Assembly (NCBI GenBank): GCA_025936205.1
Contig: JAICTU010000430.1
Location: 1-7,944 of the forward strand
Reading direction: 5' to 3'
DNA from: Polyangiaceae bacterium
GTDB taxonomy: Bacteria; Myxococcota; Polyangia; Polyangiales; Polyangiaceae
Length of the DNA stretch: 7,944 nt
Part shown: in pieces, positions 1 to 5,081 of the stretch
Position numbering within the stretch: the first letter of the stretch is position 1
Layout: each line of letters opens with the position of its first letter
Made by a program: the position numbers and the translations under genes
Notes under the pieces: generated by a model
Databases searched by the model: none
Told to the model about the DNA's origin: nothing
Seen by the model: only the letters and a program-made list of their open reading frames with translations

Positions 1-798
1 CGGCTCCGAAGCGAGCAACCGATCGAGATCGTCCACGGCGACGTCCGCGGCCACTTCCAGCGCCGGCCCGGGCTCGGTCGGCTCTCTGCGCACGGCTGCC
101 GCAACCAGCAGCTCCTGCTCTGTCGGCAGCGCCACCGCGATCGGCTCCGCTGCTACGGCGATCGGCTCCTCCGCCGCTGCCATGTCGACATCGACGTCGA
201 TCTCCAGCTCATCGGGCGCTACCTCGGCAGCCATCACCGGCAACTCGGGCGCGCTGACCCGCGGCTCCGGTAGGGGGGTCTTCGCGACAGCGGCTTTCAC
301 CGAGGGCGGCAGTGGCGAGCTCGACTCCTGCGCAGGCACGGAGGCGGGGACCGGCGAGCTCTCGCGCTCCGGCTCCGCGCTGGCCCCGCGTTGCGCTTTC
401 TGCGTCTCACGGAACACTCTCGCCAGCGCACGCCGCGCGGCGGCATGATTGATGGGGATGAGAGCCGCCGTGAGCTCGGCTTCGAAGGCGGCCAGGTCTC
501 CTGCCGCACCGCGCTCGCTGGTCGCCCGCAGAGCTGGCGGCGCGGACTGCGACAGGGAGAGCAGCGAGGCCAACAAGGCGCGCAGCGCCGCCTCCACCTC
601 GCGGCGCTCCGCAACCGGGCTGGGCGCCAGCTCGACCTCACCGGAAGCCGTCAGCCCGACGAGCTCCAGGGCAACGCGACGGGGGCCGCTCGCCTGGAGC
701 TGCAAGAGCAGCAGCACGATGTACCCGCCCACCTCCGCCGTGACCGCCGCGCGACGCTGGCGGGCTGCTTCGACCACCTTGCTGAGCGTGAGGTCCAT
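1..798 (-). CDS. Unrecognised protein, N-terminal part (runs off the left edge)
   Basis: The minus-strand frame from ATG at 798-796 stays open for 266 codons to base 1, so the 3' end lies outside the window. I do not recognise the family. Residues 1-130 look like a compact alpha/beta domain. It begins MDLTLSKVVEAARQRR, then has a hydrophobic stretch GGYIVLLLLQLQ (about 24-35) and a short strand pair (VALELVGLTASGEVELAP). A Leu/Ala-rich helix follows, then a helix containing AALIPINHAAARRALARVFRE (about 110-130). From about 135 on it becomes an Ala/Pro/Glu-rich disordered linker with a seven-residue tandem repeat (EPIAVAA, EPIAVAL). There is no signal peptide, and the hydrophobic stretch is short and interrupted by Gln, so it is probably cytoplasmic. 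ATG 798 was chosen because no other ATG or GTG lies in frame before the upstream stop at about 877; the SD-like ACGAGAG is weak. It is transcribed divergently from the zinc-ribbon gene. Confidence 0.75.
   Translation of the reverse strand, partial: MDLTLSKVVEAARQRRAAVTAEVGGYIVLLLLQLQASGPRRVALELVGLTASGEVELAPSPVAERREVEAALRALLASLLSLSQSAPPALRATSERGAAGDLAAFEAELTAALIPINHAAARRALARVFRETQKAQRGASAEPERESSPVPASVPAQESSSPLPPSVKAAVAKTPLPEPRVSAPELPVMAAEVAPDELEIDVDVDMAAAEEPIAVAAEPIAVALPTEQELLVAAAVRREPTEPGPALEVAADVAVDDLDRLLASEP
137..169 (-). repeat. Tandem in-gene repeat encoding EPIAVA twice
   Basis: The 12-base word GCGATCGGCTCC occurs at 137-148 and again at 158-169, a period of 21 bases or seven codons. 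On the minus strand it encodes EPIAVA twice inside the low-complexity linker of the left-hand gene. It looks like a local duplication in a disordered segment. Confidence 0.7.
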
Positions 799-817
799 CG
801 TGCTCTCGTCGCTTAGA

Positions 818-867
818 CCGATCTGATAGGATCGGCCCAGTTCACACAGGTAAGACGGACCGATCGG
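818..867. promoter_or_regulatory. CCGATC dyads in the divergent promoter region (possible operator)
   Basis: CCGATC (818-823) and GATCGG (830-835) form a perfect 6-bp inverted repeat around a 6-base spacer. A second perfect palindrome, CCGATCGG, lies at 860-867, about 35 bp away. Both sit between the two divergent genes, next to the minus-strand start and its likely -10. They could be a regulator binding site or a hairpin in the minus-strand leader. The sequence alone cannot decide between these. Confidence 0.3.
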
Positions 868-873
868 ACTTCG

Positions 874-879
874 ATATTA
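874..879 (-). promoter_or_regulatory. Possible -10 element for the left-hand gene
   Basis: On the minus strand the bases at 879-874 read TAATAT, a good sigma70 -10 hexamer in an otherwise GC-rich region. The expected start of transcription is near 868, giving a leader of about 70 nt that contains the CCGATC dyads. I see no convincing -35 at 16-18 bp, so this is tentative. Confidence 0.35.
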
Positions 880-930
880 GCGGCAACCGCTCGCGCTGAG
901 GTCGGGCCGAAACCCACCGTGGATCGCTAC

Positions 931-939
931 TGCTATAGT
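931..939 (+). promoter_or_regulatory. Extended -10 promoter element (TGcTATAGT)
   Basis: TG at 931-932 plus TATAGT at 934-939 form a textbook extended -10 of a housekeeping promoter. There is no recognisable -35 around 911-916, which extended -10 promoters can do without. The predicted transcription start (about 946-948) falls at or next to the ATG at 948. There is no SD sequence upstream of that ATG, so the transcript may be leaderless. Confidence 0.5.
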
Positions 940-947
940 GAGCTGCA

Positions 948-3146
948 ATGACAGTCTGCCTGAAATGCGGTGCCGCAAATCCACCGACCAATCAGTACTG
1001 CGTGCGCTGCGAGATGCCCCTGCCGCACAGCGGTGTCGGCGGCACACTGCAAGGCGGAGCGCTGGAGCGACCTGTAGGCACGCAGCCGCTGGCTGCGGCG
1101 GGCGCCGTACCGCCGCAGCGCGCGCCGGCGCCGGCAGCGGGTCTCGGGCAAACACTCTTTGGTGTCTCACCGGCCCCCCCCGCCGTGAACGCTCCTGCCG
1201 TGTCTGCCCCTGCGCCGGCGGCGTCACCGGGGCCTGCGCCAGCTCAGGCCCAGGCCTCTGCGGCTCAGGCCCATCCCGCTCCGGGTCTCGGGCAGACCTT
1301 GTTCGGTGTCGCGCCCGCAGCTTCCGGCAAGCCTCCCGCTGGGGGAACGCCTGCAGCGCTACTGCGAGCGCCAGCCCAGGCGCCGGGCAGCCCGGCACAC
1401 ACGTCTCCGGGTGTCGTGCCCCCGGCAGGCGCCCCGGCAGCAGCTGCGGGCGGCCTCGTGCAGCGCACGCTGATGGGGGTCGCGCCGCAAGGATTCGCCG
1501 CTCACTCCGCGGCAGGCACGCAACTCGCGGCGCCAAATCCGCTCTCCGCTCGAGGAGCCCCGCCTCCGGCGGTCGCTGCGGACGTGCCCGCGGCGCGCGC
1601 GCGCCCCACCCATACGTCGCCGTTCGAACCGGTGCGCAACGCCGCAACGATGCTCGGAACCACGAGCGGCTTCCCGCAACTCGGGCGTCCCCTCGCCTCG
1701 CCTTCCCCCACCGCGGATACCGCGCCCGCAGGCAGTGACGCGCTGGCCTCGGCAGCGGCGTACCAGCCTGACACTGCCGAGCCGCCCGCTTTTGAAGCCG
1801 CTCCTCCCGCGCCCGGTGTCGCGTCCCCTCCTCAGCATGCGCGCACCCAGCTGGGTGTCGCCATTCCCGGCATCGCCCCGTTGCGCTCGTCTGCCCGCGG
1901 ACCCGTGGCGCCACCGCCCTCCGAAGAGCTGCCGGCAGACGCCGCCGCGCCACCGCCCCCGTCGTTGCTGGTTCCCGGCCGCTTCAAGGTGCCCCGCGGA
2001 GCGCTGGTCTTGCTCGGATCGGGCGCCGTGCTCCTGGCAGCAGCGATCGCATTTGCCCTGCTCTGGACGGGCGCCAAGCCCATCTCGGCGACGGTGGCCT
2101 CCGATCCCACGGGGCGGGAACGCATCGATCTGGTGTGCAGCGATTGCCCCGACGGTACCCAGCTCGCGCTGGGCGAGGTCAGCAGCGAGGTGCGCGATCG
2201 CAAGGCGTACCTGCTGCCCAAGACGCCGCTCGCCCTGGGCGAGAACAAACTGCTGCTCAGCATGCAAAAACCGGGAGACGGCTCGCGAGAGGTCGAGGTG
2301 CGGCTCGCGCCCGTGGAGTACCGGATCCATCCGGACACGAGCACGCTGGTCGGCGATAAGCCCCGGCTGCGGCTCGAGCTCGAGGCCTTGCCCGGCACCC
2401 AGGCGCAGCTCGGGACCGATTCGGTGCCCGTCGATGCCCAGGGCCACGGCGTGCAAGAGATCGACGTGAGCGGGCAGCTGCTCGGGCAGTCGACGGACAT
2501 CTCCACGTTCGAGCAGGCGGTGCCCTACGTCATCACGCCACCCAGCGGCAAAACGTATCGCGGCGAGCTGCGGGTCAAGATCGGGATCACGCCCTTGCTG
2601 CTCGAGGCCCCCGGCACCGACAGCGTGACGGACCTGGAGCGCTTCATGCTGGCGGGGCGTACGACGAAGGGCGCCGAGGTGTGGGTGGCTGGCAGCGCCC
2701 TGCCCGTCGACGCCAGCGGGCGCTTCGCGCAGCTGATGAGCATCGAATCCGTGGGGCAGACCAACGTGACCGTACGCGCCACCCAGCGCGGGCTCGCACC
2801 GCGCTTTGCTTCCTTTCGCCTGGAGCGCGTGAAGAGCCTCGACAAGGCGCTGAGCGCGCGCAAGCAGGGAGCACTGACGCTGGCGCAGGTGATCCAGGAC
2901 ATCCCCGGCAGCGTCGGCAAGGCGCTGCTGCTGCGCGGCCGCGTGGAGGAAGTTCGTGTGGACGGGCAGCGCTCGCTGCTGATCCTCGCGGCGGATGACT
3001 GCAGCGGCCGCGATTGTCTGGCGCGGCTCTCGTATGGAGGGCTGCGCAAGCTGGAGCGCGGCGCGCGCGTGACCGCACTGGGCAAGGTGCTGGGCACGGC
3101 GGCCAATCAGAACGTCCCGGAGATCGAGGTCTCATTGCTGCTATGA
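948..3146 (+). CDS. Zinc-ribbon, Pro/Ala-rich linker, single-TM protein with periplasmic beta domains
   Basis: 732 aa. Residues 1-22 are a Cys4 zinc ribbon (C4-x2-C7 and C18-x2-C21). Residues 27-345 are a Pro/Ala-rich disordered linker carrying a repeated short motif: GLGQTLFGVSP (65), GLGQTLFGVAP (113), QRTLMGVAP (172), ATMLGTTSG (233) and ARTQLGVAIPG (298). A single hydrophobic helix spans about 351-373, preceded by basic residues (RFKVPR), which predicts N-in, C-out in the inner membrane. The remaining 360 residues are beta-rich and probably periplasmic. Residues about 550-625 resemble a bacterial Ig-like or glucodextranase-B-type domain (GRTTKGAEVWVAGSALPVDA). The last 75 residues look like an OB-fold-like barrel. 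Two Cys pairs (397/400 and 685/690) lie on the periplasmic side. No enzymatic motif is visible, so it is likely a scaffold or envelope-complex subunit. It overlaps the next gene by ATGA. Architecture is confident; function is not known. Confidence 0.85.
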   Translation: MTVCLKCGAANPPTNQYCVRCEMPLPHSGVGGTLQGGALERPVGTQPLAAAGAVPPQRAPAPAAGLGQTLFGVSPAPPAVNAPAVSAPAPAASPGPAPAQAQASAAQAHPAPGLGQTLFGVAPAASGKPPAGGTPAALLRAPAQAPGSPAHTSPGVVPPAGAPAAAAGGLVQRTLMGVAPQGFAAHSAAGTQLAAPNPLSARGAPPPAVAADVPAARARPTHTSPFEPVRNAATMLGTTSGFPQLGRPLASPSPTADTAPAGSDALASAAAYQPDTAEPPAFEAAPPAPGVASPPQHARTQLGVAIPGIAPLRSSARGPVAPPPSEELPADAAAPPPPSLLVPGRFKVPRGALVLLGSGAVLLAAAIAFALLWTGAKPISATVASDPTGRERIDLVCSDCPDGTQLALGEVSSEVRDRKAYLLPKTPLALGENKLLLSMQKPGDGSREVEVRLAPVEYRIHPDTSTLVGDKPRLRLELEALPGTQAQLGTDSVPVDAQGHGVQEIDVSGQLLGQSTDISTFEQAVPYVITPPSGKTYRGELRVKIGITPLLLEAPGTDSVTDLERFMLAGRTTKGAEVWVAGSALPVDASGRFAQLMSIESVGQTNVTVRATQRGLAPRFASFRLERVKSLDKALSARKQGALTLAQVIQDIPGSVGKALLLRGRVEEVRVDGQRSLLILAADDCSGRDCLARLSYGGLRKLERGARVTALGKVLGTAANQNVPEIEVSLLL
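1140..1848 (+). repeat. Five degenerate copies of a (Q/R)TLxGV linear motif
   Basis: Within the linker of the zinc-ribbon protein, five copies of a short motif are spaced 48-65 residues apart. The first two are almost identical (GLGQTLFGVSP and GLGQTLFGVAP), and their DNA is also similar (near 1140 and 1284). The later ones diverge (QRTLMGVAP, ATMLGTTSG, ARTQLGVAIPG). The invariant part is T-x-x-G or T-x-L-G, surrounded by Pro and Ala. This pattern suits a multivalent linear interaction or phospho-Thr motif; that role is an inference. Confidence 0.65.
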
Positions 3147-4396
3147 CCGCGCGCGCGCGCCTCGTGCCTTCTTCCTGGAGCGCCTGGGGCGGCCGCGGCG
3201 GAGCCGCAGCGCTGGCACTGAGCTTGTGCGCCGCCGGCGCGCGCGCCGAGCCGCTCACCTCGGCCTTGCCCCAGACCATCCAGCGCGGCAAACCGCCCGG
3301 CGCGGCCATCACGCGCGGAGGCGATGGGTCGCGCTCGCGGAGCGCGGAACTGCCGGCGCCAGGGGAAGCCGGCGTGCTGTGGCAGCGCCGCATTCCGGGT
3401 GGGCTCTCTGGCGATGTGCTGGTCGATGAAGATGGCAACGTCTTCGTCACGGGCCAAGGTCGCGTGGTTCAACTCAGCGCCGACGGCCGCCATGAATTCA
3501 CCCGCCGCGCCGAGTTCTCCAGCGCGGCCGCGAGCGCGCTGCTCAGCGACGGACAGCGCGTGGTGCTGGGCCGTGACGGCGATCTCGCCGCGTGGTCCGC
3601 TCGCGGGCGGGCGACCTTTCAGCTGGCGTTGCCGGTGCCGCCGGGCTCGGCACGCGGCGCTCTGCTGCCGTTGCCCGAGGGCTGCGTGTTGGTCAGCGCC
3701 GGCACGTGGCTCTTACAGATCAGCGCGCGCGGCCGGCTCGAAGGTTACGCACAGCTGGCGGCTCCCGTTGCGCAGACCCTGATCGACGGAGACCGCACCT
3801 GGATCATCAGTGAGTCGGGCGACGTGCTCAGCTGGGATGGACACTCGCCACCCGCGCAACGCGGCAGCTTCGCGGGACAGGTCAGCGCGGCGGCGCTGAG
3901 AGCGCCGGGACAGGTTCTGGCGCTCGTGAACGGCAATGAGCTCGCGCAATGGTCACTGGGCAGCGGCCCACCGAGCACGCTCGCCAAGCTCGATGGGCTG
4001 GGCAATGCGGCGCGCGCGAGCGTGCCGACGAGCGCTCTGGTCCACGTCCTCGGAACGAGTGGCACCTTCCTCTCCCTGGCGCTGGAGGGTGCCGAGGCCG
4101 AGTTGGCACCCGAAGGCCGGCGCCTGCCCCCCGGTGCCGGGGAGCTGCTCAGCAGCCCGACCACGGTGGCGTTGTTCGTCGCCAACACACCGCTGATCTT
4201 GCGCCAGCAGGGTGCGGAACAGGTCGCCAGCGAGGTCGTTTGTGCCCAGCCGATGAGCCTGGTGCCTGCCGGTGGCCGCCGGCTCGTTGCCGCCTGCCGC
4301 TCCGGCCAGATCTGGCTCATTGGCCCAGCGACCTCGAGCGCTGGAGAGAGCCACCCCCGCCAAAACGAGGCAGGTTCATCCGCGGGCGTTCGCTGA
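3143..4396 (+). CDS. Secreted beta-propeller-like protein
   Basis: 417 aa. The start is ATG 3143, which overlaps the stop of the upstream gene (ATGA), a sign of translational coupling. A GAGGT 12 bases upstream may help initiation. The in-frame ATG at 3014 would overlap the upstream gene by 130 bp and place 43 residues before the signal peptide, so it was rejected. Residues 1-35 are a Sec-type signal peptide: basic start, hydrophobic AAALALSLCAAG, cleavage probably after ARA-35. LSLC is a poor lipobox, so it is probably not a lipoprotein. Residues about 76-395 are repeated beta-hairpin units such as VLVDEDGNVFVTGQGRVVQLSADGRHEFT and the later SDGQRVVLGRDGDLAAWSARG, WIISESGDVLSWDG and LVAACRSGQIWLIGP. 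This is typical of PQQ/BamB-like or WD-like propellers. No catalytic residues are evident. It probably partners the periplasmic part of the upstream protein. A Ser/Gly-rich tail ends the protein. Confidence 0.8.
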   Translation: MTARARLVPSSWSAWGGRGGAAALALSLCAAGARAEPLTSALPQTIQRGKPPGAAITRGGDGSRSRSAELPAPGEAGVLWQRRIPGGLSGDVLVDEDGNVFVTGQGRVVQLSADGRHEFTRRAEFSSAAASALLSDGQRVVLGRDGDLAAWSARGRATFQLALPVPPGSARGALLPLPEGCVLVSAGTWLLQISARGRLEGYAQLAAPVAQTLIDGDRTWIISESGDVLSWDGHSPPAQRGSFAGQVSAAALRAPGQVLALVNGNELAQWSLGSGPPSTLAKLDGLGNAARASVPTSALVHVLGTSGTFLSLALEGAEAELAPEGRRLPPGAGELLSSPTTVALFVANTPLILRQQGAEQVASEVVCAQPMSLVPAGGRRLVAACRSGQIWLIGPATSSAGESHPRQNEAGSSAGVR

Positions 4397-4424
4397 CTGT
4401 TGCCACTTCAGGCCGGTTTGCCCA

Positions 4425-4454
4425 TTGGCATGCGTGCTCGGGAAGACCTATATT
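4425..4454 (+). promoter_or_regulatory. Sigma70-type promoter of the erpA-like gene
   Basis: TTGGCA (4425-4430), an 18-bp spacer and TATATT (4449-4454) make a good housekeeping promoter. Transcription would begin near 4461, about 25 nt before the ATG at 4486. The AT-rich -10 stands out in a GC-rich intergenic space of 89 bp. It implies that erpA is transcribed separately from the two upstream genes. Confidence 0.6.
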
Positions 4455-4485
4455 GGTGGTGCAGACGCGTTTCTCAGGAATCCAA

Positions 4486-4809
4486 ATGATCGCCATCACG
4501 CCGCTTGCCGCTGAAAAAGTTCGAGAGATTTCCACCGCGGAGGGCCTTCGAGAGCAGGGCCTCCGGTTGCGAGTGATCGGGGGCGGTTGCGCAGGCTTCC
4601 AGTACGACCTGTACTTCGAAGAGTCTCCGACCGAGTTCGACGAACGCTTCGAGTCCAACGGCGTCCAGCTGTACGTGGACCCACTGAGCTTCCAGTACCT
4701 CGACGGAACCGAGATCGACTACGTCGAAGGCGCGCACGGCTCCGGCTTCAAGTTCGGCAATCCCAACGTGTCGGGCACCTGCGGCTGCGGGTCCTCGTTC
4801 AACGTCTGA
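4486..4809 (+). CDS. erpA: A-type iron-sulfur cluster carrier (ErpA/IscA/HesB family)
   Basis: 107 aa, the usual family length. A-type carriers accept a nascent Fe-S cluster from the ISC or SUF scaffold and pass it to apo-enzymes in the cytoplasm. The three cluster-binding cysteines are present: C35 in GGGCAGFQY, and C99 and C101 in the C-terminal TCGCGSSF. GGGCxGFQY, VDPxSxQYL and NPNxxxTCGCGSSF match ErpA more closely than IscA or SufA, though these paralogs are hard to separate. The start is ATG 4486, with AGGA 8 bases upstream. The frame is open further upstream, and GTG codons at 4456 and 4459 are in frame. However, they precede or abut the predicted transcription start, and the family N-terminus (ITPLAAEKV) fits the ATG. 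No isc or suf genes are next to it, as is common for solo erpA. A strong hairpin begins at its stop codon. Confidence 0.92.
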   Translation: MIAITPLAAEKVREISTAEGLREQGLRLRVIGGGCAGFQYDLYFEESPTEFDERFESNGVQLYVDPLSFQYLDGTEIDYVEGAHGSGFKFGNPNVSGTCGCGSSFNV

Positions 4810-4826
4810 GCGGCGCGCTCGCCGCT
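4809..4826 (+). terminator. Hairpin abutting the erpA stop (U-less terminator or 3' stabiliser)
   Basis: AGCGGCG (4809-4815), loop CGCT, CGCCGCT (4820-4826) is a perfect 7-bp GC-rich stem with a tetraloop starting at the last base of the stop codon. No T-tract follows, so it is not a classical intrinsic terminator. It may act as a U-less terminator or protect the 3' end. Confidence 0.35.
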
Positions 4827-4857
4827 GCCCAGCGCGGTACTCGAGCCGGTTCGCGGC

Positions 4858-4892
4858 GGTGTGTCCATTCGGGCACACCTCCGGCCGAATGG
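4858..4892 (+). other. Two interleaved perfect stems (possible H-type pseudoknot)
   Basis: GGTGTG (4858-4863) pairs with CACACC (4874-4879). CCATTCGG (4865-4872), in the loop of that stem, pairs with CCGAATGG (4885-4892). The order S1a, 1 nt, S2a, 1 nt, S1b, 5 nt, S2b is the geometry of an H-type pseudoknot. Alternatively the two stems are mutually exclusive. It lies 49 nt after erpA and about 190 nt before the sigma-factor ATG. Confidence 0.4.
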
Positions 4893-4926
4893 CCTTGTAG
4901 CGTGACTGAGAATCCTCCCCAGACCG

Positions 4927-4967
4927 GGGCCTCGTGAGGCCCAGGCGCACGCCTTCGAGCGAGGCGT
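4927..4967 (+). other. Two further hairpins in the sigma-factor leader
   Basis: GGGCCTC (4927-4933), GT, GAGGCCC (4936-4942) is a perfect inverted repeat. It is followed at once by ACGCCT (4949-4954), 7 nt, AGGCGT (4962-4967). CGCCT at 4950-4954 could instead pair with AGGCG at 4943-4947, so the second hairpin has an alternative form. Neither is followed by a T-tract. Confidence 0.4.
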
Positions 4968-4988
4968 AATGCCACCCTCCGATTGTTC

Positions 4989-5027
4989 GGAAACCGTTGG
5001 GAATGCCGCCGCGTACTGTTTTGTAGT
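4989..5027 (+). promoter_or_regulatory. Weak promoter candidates for the sigma-factor gene
   Basis: Two overlapping possibilities are visible. One is ECF-like: GGAAACC (4989-4995), 16 bp, CGTAC (5012-5016). The other is sigma70-like: TTGGGA (4997-5002), 18 bp, TTGTAG (5021-5026). Either would give a leader of about 50-60 nt and would exclude the upstream stem-loops from the mRNA. Neither matches a consensus well. Confidence 0.25.
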
Positions 5028-5081
5028 GCAAGACGCGGTGTGAGGCAGCGGTCGAGCACCCTAACGGAAGGGTTGGACATC

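Noticed and set aside
182..826. Plus-strand open frames at 182-448, 391-816 and 449-826
   Set aside because: They lie opposite a 266-codon minus-strand frame with sensible amphipathic domain content, and their own translations are Ser/Ala/Arg-rich with no features.
933..953. Minus-strand CTCACTATAG, identical to the core of the T7 RNA polymerase promoter
   Set aside because: Only 10 contiguous bases match and the upstream half of the T7 promoter does not. The match is explained by the TATAGTGAG of the plus-strand extended -10.
877..1953. Long minus-strand open frame opposite the zinc-ribbon gene
   Set aside because: It is an Arg/Ala/Pro-rich shadow frame caused by GC codon bias, with no domain, no SD and full overlap with a convincing plus-strand gene. 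The other minus-strand frames at 1359-2456, 1832-2506 and 2644-3450 are rejected for the same reason.
3143..3260. Lipoprotein signal peptide on the propeller protein (Cys29)
   Set aside because: The sequence before the Cys is LSL; a Leu directly before the Cys does not fit a lipobox, and a standard cleavage site follows at ARA-35.
3949..4485. Upstream extension of the erpA frame (179 more codons), suggesting a fusion protein
   Set aside because: The extension lies out of frame over the end of the propeller gene, is Arg/Pro-rich noise, and precedes a good promoter located at 4425-4454.
4983..5081. Earlier ATG for the sigma factor at 4983
   Set aside because: It adds 33 Arg/Cys-rich residues not resembling the family, while ATG 5082 has a good SD (GGAAGGG) at proper spacing.
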